Source of the DNA: JALOLV01 sp046295175
GTDB lineage: Bacteria; Bacteroidota; Bacteroidia; Cytophagales; Spirosomataceae
Reading direction: 5' to 3'
DNA: 27,361 bases
Assembly: GCA_046295175.1 (NCBI GenBank)
Contig: JBKBNY010000022.1
Coordinates: forward strand, 1-27,361
The position numbers were made by a program, and so were the translations under genes. Of the stretch, positions 8,337 to 16,231 are shown one piece after another. The notes beneath the pieces were generated by a model, which saw nothing but the letters and a program-made list of their open reading frames with translations, did no database searches and was not told where the DNA came from. Positions within the stretch are counted from its first letter, which is position 1, and each line of letters opens with the position of its first letter.

Positions 8337-10466
8337 TTACGGAAGGGCAAAAGCTACATACTTATTGCCTTTTGGAGTACCTAATTTGGTGCCTCCACAA
8401 GCAATTGCCACAAATTGCTTGCCATTAATTTCGTAAGTGGCTGGGGTGGCAAACCCTGCGGCTGGCAGTTTGGTTTCCCACAATAATTTACCGTTATTTT
8501 TATCGAATACCCTAAACATTCCGTCTTTTGAGGCGGCTATAAACAACAATCCGCTTGCTGTAACGACTGGCCCTCCGTAGTTTTCGCTACCGGTGTTTTT
8601 GATACCTTTTTCGAGGAGAGCTGGCTCATGCCCAAACGGAATCTTCCAGAGGTATTCACCCGTATTCAGGTCTATTGCACTGAGTGTTCCCCACGGTGGT
8701 GTAATTGCGGGCAGTCCTTTGCTATCCAAAAACTTATTGTAACCAGTCATTTGGTAAGGCAACTTTATTTGGTTAGTTGCCCCCGACCGATTGACGGTAC
8801 TTGTAGTCGTAACTTCTTTCTTTTCTTCGCCAAACAGAAACTGAACCAACGCCTGTTTTTCTTCTTTCGAGATAAAATTGAAGCCTGGCATCATTCCTTT
8901 GCCGTTATTTATCATGGCATTTACGTAGAGTTTGCTACGTCTTTGTCCAATATCAACCAACGACGGATACCCACTTGCTGTATTGCCCTTGCGTTCGGCT
9001 CCATGACAAGCGACGCAATAATTCATATACGTTTTTTCGCCGAGTGGTAGTCCGCTCAATGCCGCATCGGTAGGGGTTTCTTTCATGGTTTGTATCCAAG
9101 CCATTTCGTTGGCATTGACGTACAAAATCCCCTTGTGAGGGTCGGCAGCAGCACCTCCCCATTCGGCCCCACCATCAAAACCGGGCAGAATCACCGTACC
9201 CTCGGTACTCGGTGGGTCGTAGAGTTTTCGGCGGTAGGTTTTGAATTTGGCCAAAAGTTCTTCTCGATTTTCGGCGTACGGACTAATATCTGTATCTTTC
9301 AATTCAAAAGATTGACGAGCATAAGGTGCTGGCTTTGTCGGAATCGGCTGGGTTTTCCACGGAACTTCGCCTCTTAGGGCATTCTGCGGAACGGGTACTT
9401 CTTTTATTGGGAACAATGGTTTGCCCGTAACTCTATCAAATAAAAAAACGTATCCTTGCTTACTAACTTGGGCAACGGCATCAATCTTTTTTCCATTGTG
9501 TTCTACAGTCAAGAGGTTTGGTGGAGCAGGTAAATCTCTGTCCCAAATATCGTGATGTGTGGTCTGAAAATGCCAAATACGTTTGCCCGTACGAGCATCT
9601 AACGCCAAAAGGCAATTGGCAAATAGATTTTGGCCTTTGCGATTTCCGCCGTAGAAATCATATCCTGCCGAACCAGTCGGAACATACAAAATGCCACGTT
9701 TTCTATCAACTGCCATACCCGACCAATTATTGGCGGCACCCGTGTAGGTATTGAGATAAGCATCTTTTGGGAATGTCTCGTAGCCAAATTCTCCCGGATA
9801 CGGAATCGTGTGGAATGTCCAAGCCAATTCGCCCGTAATTACATTAAATGCACGAATATCGCCCGGGGCGGCATCGGCTCCTTCCGAAAGCCTAATTGGC
9901 ATCACGATTAAATCCTCAAAGATAGTTCCGGGGGTATTCGAAATCATAAATTTGTCTTTGGCGATTTCGGGAAGGCCTTTGTGTAGGTCGATTTTTCCGC
10001 CATCTCCAAAAGACTCAATTGGTTTGCCTGTGCGAGCATCAATCGCCCAAAGATTTGGGCCAATTGTATGCAGAATCCGTTTATCACTACCTTTTTGCCA
10101 GTAAGCTACTCCGCGACTTGTACTTGCCCAGTTTTTGAGTGGGTCGCCAAAACGCCAGATTTCTTTGCCCGTGGCGGCATCGAGAGCAAAGGCTTGCACC
10201 GAAGAAGTTACGCCATATAAAACACCATCTACAATGATTGGATTTACCTGCATTTGCCCTGAATCGGGCATAGAGTACGTCCAAGCAATTTGTAATTTAT
10301 TGACATTTTCAGGATTGATTTGTGTAAGAGTCGAATAATGATTTCGGTCTGGCCCGCCGAGATACTCTCTCCATTCGGTAATGGGGTCTTCGTTGCTAAG
10401 ATTTATCAAAGACGAAATCGTAGCAACTGTAAATACAGCCGTTGCAAATAGGGCAATTTTTTTCAT
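8337..10466 (-). CDS. Periplasmic PQQ-dependent dehydrogenase with inserted cytochrome c domain (glucose/quinate-type)
   Basis: The product has 709 residues with an N-terminal signal peptide or anchor (MKKIALFATAVFTVATISS) and lacks the multi-helix membrane domain of E. coli Gcd. Propeller motifs are abundant: ALDAATGKEIW, ALDARTGKRIWHFQ, AIDLNTGEYLW and VFDKNNGKLLW. The family motif HDIWDRDLPAPP lies at about residues 305-316. A c-type haem site, CVACH at 484-488, with a likely Met ligand in GKGMMPGF (525/526), is inserted late in the propeller, so electrons could pass from PQQ to haem within one chain. The predicted role is oxidation of sugars or polyols in the periplasm feeding the respiratory chain; the substrate is not readable. 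No PQQ biosynthesis gene is in the window, so the cofactor may be scavenged or made elsewhere. The gene is monocistronic by spacing (431 bp upstream). Confidence 0.9.
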   Translation of the reverse strand: MKKIALFATAVFTVATISSLINLSNEDPITEWREYLGGPDRNHYSTLTQINPENVNKLQIAWTYSMPDSGQMQVNPIIVDGVLYGVTSSVQAFALDAATGKEIWRFGDPLKNWASTSRGVAYWQKGSDKRILHTIGPNLWAIDARTGKPIESFGDGGKIDLHKGLPEIAKDKFMISNTPGTIFEDLIVMPIRLSEGADAAPGDIRAFNVITGELAWTFHTIPYPGEFGYETFPKDAYLNTYTGAANNWSGMAVDRKRGILYVPTGSAGYDFYGGNRKGQNLFANCLLALDARTGKRIWHFQTTHHDIWDRDLPAPPNLLTVEHNGKKIDAVAQVSKQGYVFLFDRVTGKPLFPIKEVPVPQNALRGEVPWKTQPIPTKPAPYARQSFELKDTDISPYAENREELLAKFKTYRRKLYDPPSTEGTVILPGFDGGAEWGGAAADPHKGILYVNANEMAWIQTMKETPTDAALSGLPLGEKTYMNYCVACHGAERKGNTASGYPSLVDIGQRRSKLYVNAMINNGKGMMPGFNFISKEEKQALVQFLFGEEKKEVTTTSTVNRSGATNQIKLPYQMTGYNKFLDSKGLPAITPPWGTLSAIDLNTGEYLWKIPFGHEPALLEKGIKNTGSENYGGPVVTASGLLFIAASKDGMFRVFDKNNGKLLWETKLPAAGFATPATYEINGKQFVAIACGGTKLGTPKGNKYVAFALP

Positions 10467-10897
10467 TGAAAGGTTGAATACTTATATAGAATAGACGGTA
10501 TTCAAATGTAAGAAAAATATGTTTTATATGCTATTCTTTTTATGAGAGTTTTTATGAATTGATAAGTTATATGAGATATGTGTAATATGTTTAAACAAAT
10601 TTAAATTTGCATGAACTATGGATTGGTTTTTGGATTAAGAGACATTTTTGTATTGATGATAACGTATGAACACACCACGGCGTGTTCATACAAAGAATTT
10701 CTACATCTCGTACAGTAGCATATTACAATAAAAATTACCGTAATCTGTGGTATATCACTTTGTAACTCGTTGATAAATAGCTTACGCTATTTGTTGTAAA
10801 GTTGTTGATAATCAATTGTTTATGAGTTTTGGCTAACTATTAACCACTTTCAATTAACTATTTTCGATTAACCACTTAGATTCTTAAAATCTCTAAA
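10467..10897. other. Intergenic region upstream of the PQQ dehydrogenase
   Basis: This AT-rich stretch of 431 bases separates the end of the PUL from the dehydrogenase. It holds a near-perfect 28-bp palindrome (10664-10691). A minus-strand TACATTTG (10503-10510) matches the Bacteroidota -7 consensus TAnnTTTG, but no TTTG -33 partner is seen at the right distance, so it is a weak promoter candidate. A degenerate run of TTAACYA-type motifs lies at about 10830-10880. No coding signal is apparent. Confidence 0.5.
10664..10691. repeat. 28-bp palindrome in the intergenic region
   Basis: GTATGAACACACC (10664-10676) and GGCGTGTTCATAC (10679-10691) are reverse complements with one mismatch, separated by AC. 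No T-run follows on either strand, so a canonical terminator is unlikely. It could be an operator for a dimeric regulator, an RNA hairpin or a small interspersed repeat. Confidence 0.6.
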
Positions 10898-12076
10898 TCA
10901 AAGCCAAATCAAAATATTGCGGATGGGTAGGTTTCGGATAACCTCATCGGTGGTAGGAAAATGTTCTAATTTTTGCCAAGTCGATAACCATTTGTTTTCG
11001 CTGTATTGCCGATAACCAAACACTAAAAACGGATGAGCCACTGGCCATTCATCCCAATACATAACGTCTTTGGGGTACATCCAAGTAGATTTATTTGCTA
11101 CAAATGGGTAGATGAATTCTACGGCTTTACGGATGTTCTGCCCATCATTTAATGAATATTCCCAAAGATTCTCCTGAGTATCTGATAGTACATGACAAAT
11201 CGTTGCCATAGCATCTATATTAAAAAGTGAATATCCGTAAGGTTTGGTGCGGCGGAGTTCCAACGGAAAACTCCCGTCTTTTGCTAATTGGTTGGGTAAT
11301 AAAACAGTTTTAAATCTATCTCGGCAATATTTAATAAGGACTTGATTATCAGTTAGTTTTGCAAAAATGGCCACTTGCATCACCCAGCAAGTACCGTGGT
11401 TGTTTTTGGCTTCTCGTTCGTCAATACCGTATTGGTGGGTAGTTACCCAAGTGAGGTATTCTGTAAACCAGTTTTTTATTTTCTTTAACTCAACTTGATT
11501 GACCGATTTTGCTTGTTGCATAACCATTATTCCTTGTGCCACTTCAATCATCTGAATCATGTCAATAATCCCGATTCCGCGACCAGTAGCCCTACCTTTG
11601 ATGGCTTGAGCATACAAAAGCGATGGGTTCATCCGTGTGGCTTCATCAACAAACCAAGCGTTTAAGTGAATGAAAGCCTGCTTTACGTATTTCTCGTTTT
11701 TGGTGAGTAAATATGCAGATGCCAAAGAGCCAATGATTTGACTAAACCGAATCATGGCTTTGCGATGAGCCGTAAAGTTATCAGGATTCGTCTGTCCGTC
11801 TCGGTGAATATATGGGCCGTTTGGGTCTTCGGGGTTTGGCCACCAGTAGTCACCTTCGGAGTAGAAATCGTGAATACCACCCGCCGAACGCTCGCATCGC
11901 TCGGCGGTGATTGTAATTGGTTTTTGTTGCATTGCCCAATTGGCTTGGTCAATGGTTTGTTGCTGGATTACTTTGCTAATTTTATTGAATAATTCACGCT
12001 GGCCTGACGCGGTATTTAGGCACAAAATGAATACTAAACCAAGAAAAAATAGCGATATTTTAGAATTTTGGTGCAT
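10898..12076 (-). CDS. Alginate_lyase-domain protein (PL5/PL38-like polysaccharide lyase), secreted
   Basis: The product has 392 residues with a signal peptide (MHQNSKISLFF...NTASGQ). The body is an all-alpha toroid-type protein of the Alginate_lyase domain family (PF05426). It has SAGGIHDFYSEGDYWWPNP near residues 65-83, YIHRDGQTNP next to it, and NNHGTCW with His227, which matches the catalytic NNHxxx(W/Y) region of PL5-type lyases. Known relatives cleave alginate or glucuronan by beta-elimination at mannuronate or glucuronate; the exact substrate here is inferred only as a polyuronate. The gene follows GH88 after 15 bp and is the last of the PUL operon. No T-rich hairpin was identified right after its stop codon. 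Confidence 0.82.
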   Translation of the reverse strand: MHQNSKISLFFLGLVFILCLNTASGQRELFNKISKVIQQQTIDQANWAMQQKPITITAERCERSAGGIHDFYSEGDYWWPNPEDPNGPYIHRDGQTNPDNFTAHRKAMIRFSQIIGSLASAYLLTKNEKYVKQAFIHLNAWFVDEATRMNPSLLYAQAIKGRATGRGIGIIDMIQMIEVAQGIMVMQQAKSVNQVELKKIKNWFTEYLTWVTTHQYGIDEREAKNNHGTCWVMQVAIFAKLTDNQVLIKYCRDRFKTVLLPNQLAKDGSFPLELRRTKPYGYSLFNIDAMATICHVLSDTQENLWEYSLNDGQNIRKAVEFIYPFVANKSTWMYPKDVMYWDEWPVAHPFLVFGYRQYSENKWLSTWQKLEHFPTTDEVIRNLPIRNILIWL

Positions 12077-12091
12077 TAGAGTTACAAAAGA

Positions 12092-13255
12092 TTACTTGCG
12101 AGATTTTAGGTTTTGATACCTCAAAAGTGCTTCTAAATAGTAATAATCGGCATAGACCAAAGGCACATCAACTTCGGATTTTCCGGGTTTGTGACCTGTG
12201 CTGTGCATCAAAATAAAATGGTTGTTTTCGCCTAATTTGGCCTTATAGGCAGGGCTTGCCAATGATTCGAGCATTTTGGTTGCCGATGCAATGTACTCTT
12301 TTTTGAGTTTTGAGTCTTTGGTGTAATCGCTCAATTCAAATAGTGCCGAAGATGTTATCGCACCTGCCGAAGCATCTCTTTCTTCGCCTGGTTTGCTAAA
12401 GTCCCAATACGGGATTTTGTCTTCGGGTAAGTTTGGGTTATTCAAAATAAACGCCGCGATTTTATGAGCGTGTTCGAGATATTTTGGGTCTTTGGTTTCG
12501 CGATACATCACTATGTATCCGTAAAGTCCCCAAGCTTGTCCTCTTGCCCAAGCCGACTCATCAGCTGCCCCTTGGTGGGTCTTTTTGGCCAAAACCTCTC
12601 CATTTGGCCCATAGCAAATCACGTGATAGCTACTATTATCGGGTCTAAAATGGTTTTTAAGGGTATTGTCGGCGTGGGTTACACTCAGATTATAAAAATC
12701 TTTATTGCCAGATTCTTTGGCTGCCCAAAACAAAAATTCGAGATTCATCATGTTGTCGATGATGACTGGGTATTCGTACTTGCCCTGAAACTTATTCCAC
12801 GACTTAATCAATCCTACTTTGGGGTCGAATCGGGTCGAAAGCGACTTCGCACCCGTGAGCATGATTTCCTTGTATTTCTCGTTTTTGGTAAGGCGATACC
12901 CATTGCCAAACGGGCAATACAGCATAAAACCTAAGTCGTGAGTACCTGTGTTGTATTGTTCTTTTTCTACGGCCATTGTCCATTTTTCGGCGGCTTCTTT
13001 CCATTTTGGGTCTTTGGTAGATTCGTAAATGTACCAGAGTGAACCTCCGAAGAAACCGCTACACCACCAGCTCGACTTCATGTTTCGTGGCGAGCCGTCG
13101 GGATTGGTCGATTGCGGAAACTGCGTGATGTCGGGGTGCGAGGCAAGCATGCCTTCGTATTGTTTGGCGGCAAATTCAAATTCTTTTTTTACGTTGATTT
13201 GAGCAAAAACTCCTTGCGAAATCAATAATATGATGATTGTTTTTAGAAATTTCAT
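12092..13255 (-). CDS. GH88 unsaturated glucuronyl hydrolase
   Basis: The product has 387 residues, normal for GH88, with a signal peptide (MKFLKTIIILLISQGVFAQ). It shows the family signatures GTHDLGFMLY with Asp107, IIDNMMNLEFLF with Asp167, and SAWARGQAWGLYG. The two aspartates correspond to the catalytic pair described for Bacillus GL1 UGL (D88 and D149). The enzyme hydrates the 4,5-double bond of the terminal unsaturated uronic acid left by a lyase and so releases it from the oligosaccharide. This fits the lyases on both sides and identifies the target as a uronic-acid polymer. It is separated by 153 bp from the upstream heparinase gene, longer than other gaps in the operon, with AT-rich hairpins in between. 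Confidence 0.93.
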   Translation of the reverse strand: MKFLKTIIILLISQGVFAQINVKKEFEFAAKQYEGMLASHPDITQFPQSTNPDGSPRNMKSSWWCSGFFGGSLWYIYESTKDPKWKEAAEKWTMAVEKEQYNTGTHDLGFMLYCPFGNGYRLTKNEKYKEIMLTGAKSLSTRFDPKVGLIKSWNKFQGKYEYPVIIDNMMNLEFLFWAAKESGNKDFYNLSVTHADNTLKNHFRPDNSSYHVICYGPNGEVLAKKTHQGAADESAWARGQAWGLYGYIVMYRETKDPKYLEHAHKIAAFILNNPNLPEDKIPYWDFSKPGEERDASAGAITSSALFELSDYTKDSKLKKEYIASATKMLESLASPAYKAKLGENNHFILMHSTGHKPGKSEVDVPLVYADYYYLEALLRYQNLKSRK

Positions 13256-13362
13256 TTTGAATTAAATGGTATTTGTGAATATCAAAAAATGAGAGAATCA
13301 ATTAATAAGTACCCAGTAGTAAACAGTTTAAGTGATTAGTTAATGAGCATGGGAAACTGTCT

Positions 13363-13393
13363 GATAATTAGCTAATTCTATTAACTAATTATC
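13363..13393 (-). other. Intra-operon AT-rich hairpin between heparinase and GH88 genes
   Basis: GATAATTAG (13363-13371) and CTAATTATC (13385-13393) form a 9-bp stem 15 bases downstream of the heparinase stop codon. A second, weaker 7-bp repeat (ACAGTTT / AAACTGT, about 13323-13360) lies next to it. There is no T-run, so this looks more like an mRNA stability or processing element than a terminator. Confidence 0.35.
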
Positions 13394-13408
13394 CCCTGAA
13401 AATTTAAA

Positions 13409-15331
13409 TTATTTAGCCTCGAAAGTAACTTTGTATTTACCTTTTAGAGCGAGTGATTTGCTTGTCAGCATGATTCGGGTTACTGGATGATTGTCCCATT
13501 TGGTTTTAAAACTCTCGTATTCCATTCCCTCGGTAGATGGTTTATCGGTCGAAACCTCCCAAAGTTTATCGTCATAATTCATCACCAAGACCTGATTTTT
13601 ATCCCCATTAAGTCTGATTTTGCCTTTTTGCGATAAATCAACCTCGCAGATGGTCATAAATGCCTGTTGAAGCGATTTTGCCTGTGACTTTAATACAAAA
13701 TCATCCGAAACCTCGACTTGATTATTAGTTCGGTTGAGCTTTACGGTTCGGTTCCAAGTAGTAATACCAGCCTCTTCGGGGTAAGCTTCGGCAATATCCA
13801 TTATCAAACTTGCTTCTTTATCGTTGGTAATACATTTGACATTTTTGGCTTCAAACTTACGACCTGCCTTTTGACCAACTCCGTTTACGATTGGTAAATT
13901 ATGGTGTTCGGATTGAGTAAACCAAAGCTCATACCGCTGATTTGAGAATGTACGAGCCGTGTAATTTCCTCTGCCTGCATCAACGACCATCGGTTGGCCA
14001 TTGAGATAAATGATGAAATCTCCTACATCGTTGTGGTTGTGGCTTTCTTCGTTATGCCCTCCGTGGGTTGCCAAAAATATGCCGTTATTGCCGCGGGCGG
14101 TCATCACCTGAATATCGCTGACCCATGCGTCTCTGACTGGCTGATATGAGTTTTTAGATTTGTCTATCTTGTTGATTGTCAATAGATTTTCGATTCTACG
14201 CATTCGCTGATAGCCTGTTACGGAATAGTTCGGGAAATTCTCAAAACCCCATTTACCAAACTCAATCATCCTATTGTCGTTGATGGCTTTACCAAAACGA
14301 TACAGCATTAGTCCATCGGGGCGAAGTTTGGGGTCGGCATCGGCAAAATTAACAAAATAATGACCATCAATGTGGGTTTTATAGACATAGGTAGACATTT
14401 TCTGAACCAATGGATTATCGTAAATCGTAACTTGATTATTGCTGGCATTTTGGAGGAGTTCGAGGCAATCAAACACGCTTCCGCCTGCGGCAAACCAATA
14501 ACTCGGGCCTTCGTCGCAGCCGCCATCATCGCCCAAACTGTTGAGGTAGGCATCCAGTCCTACCATCGAGCCATGAATCATTTCGGCACGGCGGGTTTCG
14601 TCTTTTTCGAGTAGGAGCGTACTCAGAATCCAGTTCGACATAATCCACGGATTCCAGTTATTGACAGGTCTTGTGCGGCTCATCCATCCATATTTATTAC
14701 CGTTTTTAAGCATTGGCGTAAATATCCTGACGTTGGCTTCGTGATACATTCGTCTGCGAATGAGTTTATTGATTTTGTCTAATTTTTCGCCGATGAAGTA
14801 ATCTGCCATGCCCATCACGGCGGCGGTTTCGGCAGAGAATAAATCAACTACTGGATTCTCGACATCGGGTAAGCCCGTGCCTCTGATATGAGCCGGTACA
14901 CCCCAATAACTTTCTTCGCAAATAGACCAAATGCCGTTGAGGATGGCCTCGGTAAATCGACCTTTGTCTTCGATGCTCTCGGCCACGATAAGCTGCATCA
15001 GGGCATTTCGTTTGCCATAAGATACTTTGCCATGACGCTCGCGGTCGCCACTGCGAACAAAATCGAGCGAAAGCGTAGCCGAAATCGGTTCAAATTTGTA
15101 CGAAAGGGCCTTTTCTCCTTCTTTAACGATACCTTTCAGTACCGAGTCTGGAACTGCCGAAGCCCACTCGGCAGGCGTTTTTGGGTAGGGCTTCCAGTCA
15201 TTTTTGGCAATCAAGGTCTTCTTTACAAAATCTAAGCTGTATTTATTGGCTAAGATATTTCTTTGTGTAACTTGGGCAAATGCCCCCAAGAAATGGAAGA
15301 CACACCAAAAAGTAATGATAAACTGTTTCAT
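13409..15331 (-). CDS. Heparinase II/III family polysaccharide lyase, secreted
   Basis: The product has 640 residues with a signal peptide (MKQFIITFWCVFHFLGAFAQ). The N-terminal half is alpha-helical with NNWNPW (224-229) and DEGPSYWFAAGG, typical of the (alpha/alpha) toroid of this superfamily. The C-terminal half is a beta-sandwich starting with the Heparinase_II_III signature SHNHNDVGDF (His431, His433) and QPMVVDAGRGNYT. These residues match the metal and catalytic region of heparinase II-type lyases (PL12/15/17/21 and newer families). The predicted role is beta-elimination of a uronic-acid polysaccharide or oligosaccharide in the periplasm or at the surface. The PL family cannot be assigned by eye. 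It lies 41 bp after the LamG gene in the operon. Confidence 0.88.
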   Translation of the reverse strand: MKQFIITFWCVFHFLGAFAQVTQRNILANKYSLDFVKKTLIAKNDWKPYPKTPAEWASAVPDSVLKGIVKEGEKALSYKFEPISATLSLDFVRSGDRERHGKVSYGKRNALMQLIVAESIEDKGRFTEAILNGIWSICEESYWGVPAHIRGTGLPDVENPVVDLFSAETAAVMGMADYFIGEKLDKINKLIRRRMYHEANVRIFTPMLKNGNKYGWMSRTRPVNNWNPWIMSNWILSTLLLEKDETRRAEMIHGSMVGLDAYLNSLGDDGGCDEGPSYWFAAGGSVFDCLELLQNASNNQVTIYDNPLVQKMSTYVYKTHIDGHYFVNFADADPKLRPDGLMLYRFGKAINDNRMIEFGKWGFENFPNYSVTGYQRMRRIENLLTINKIDKSKNSYQPVRDAWVSDIQVMTARGNNGIFLATHGGHNEESHNHNDVGDFIIYLNGQPMVVDAGRGNYTARTFSNQRYELWFTQSEHHNLPIVNGVGQKAGRKFEAKNVKCITNDKEASLIMDIAEAYPEEAGITTWNRTVKLNRTNNQVEVSDDFVLKSQAKSLQQAFMTICEVDLSQKGKIRLNGDKNQVLVMNYDDKLWEVSTDKPSTEGMEYESFKTKWDNHPVTRIMLTSKSLALKGKYKVTFEAK

Positions 15332-15372
15332 GTTATGGGTTGAATAAATGAAAATAAATACTCATCAAAATT

Positions 15373-16227
15373 CTACTTTGCTATTGCCAGTAACTCCGAA
15401 TCTTTTAATGCTCTATCAAAAACAGCCAAACCACCGATTTGCCCTTTGAAATAATTCCCCATTCCGCTTTTGAGTAATACAGCCCCAACCGTGAAGTCTG
15501 AGCCGTTATTACCCATTCCATCTGGGAAATAATAAGGATTTTTTGACTGCACCAGCCCATTGGGATACCCATCGAAACCCGAAGTGTTTTTGATTAATTC
15601 GGGTTCTCTTTTTTCAAAAACACCATTGAGGTATGAGCGGATGTATTGCCCATCGTAAGTAAACGCTACACAAACCCACTGATTAATCGGAACCTCTTGT
15701 TTACTTGCCGAATAATCTATCGAATACGGAAACGGAGGAGTTGGCTTACCAGTTTTTGAGATATGCCCACAAACTTGGTTTTTACCATTGTAGTGTGGCA
15801 ACGAAACAAACAATCCGTATTGGCGTTTTCCGCCATCTTGGTATTCGTTCCACATTCCGCCAATAAACCCAGTTTGTTCACCCGTCCATTTTACCCAAGC
15901 TACGACAGTTACCCCTTGCATTGCACCGTAAATATTAAGTTGCCCAGTCTCAGCATTTTTTAGGGATAAGAAGGATTTATTGCCAAAAAGTGCCGAATAC
16001 CCCGAAAGAGGCCCATCTTGTACTCGTGGGATACTACCGTTTTGCTCGCTTAATTTGTAAATGCTTTTACCGTAAGATAAACGGTCGTTGCCTTCGGGTT
16101 CTTTAAAATCCCATAGTGCAACCAAACCCTTCGTATTGATGATTTTTTTTATTTTAGGATTTGTATTTTGACCGTATAAACAGAGCTGACCGATACTTAA
16201 AATTACTGTAATGACAAGTTTTTGCAT
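15373..16227 (-). CDS. Secreted LamG/concanavalin A-like lectin domain protein
   Basis: The product has 284 residues with a signal peptide (MQKLVITVILSIGQLCLYGQ). The remainder is one concanavalin-type jelly-roll domain of the Laminin_G_3 type, with GLVALWDFKEPEG, MQGVTVVAWVKW, QWVCVAFTYDGQYIRSYLNG and KGQIGGLAVFDRAL, the usual order of strands in this family. No catalytic acid pair is recognisable, so carbohydrate binding is more likely than hydrolysis. It starts 4 bases after the stop of the heparinase-type lipoprotein, showing tight co-transcription. Since no SusE/SusF-like gene is present, it may be the locus' auxiliary glycan-binding protein (inference). Confidence 0.85.
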   Translation of the reverse strand: MQKLVITVILSIGQLCLYGQNTNPKIKKIINTKGLVALWDFKEPEGNDRLSYGKSIYKLSEQNGSIPRVQDGPLSGYSALFGNKSFLSLKNAETGQLNIYGAMQGVTVVAWVKWTGEQTGFIGGMWNEYQDGGKRQYGLFVSLPHYNGKNQVCGHISKTGKPTPPFPYSIDYSASKQEVPINQWVCVAFTYDGQYIRSYLNGVFEKREPELIKNTSGFDGYPNGLVQSKNPYYFPDGMGNNGSDFTVGAVLLKSGMGNYFKGQIGGLAVFDRALKDSELLAIAK

Positions 16228-16231
16228 AGAA

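Noticed and set aside
9599..10338. Overlapping open frames inside the PQQ dehydrogenase gene
   Set aside because: They are shadows of the dehydrogenase frame with no start context, signal or recognisable domain.
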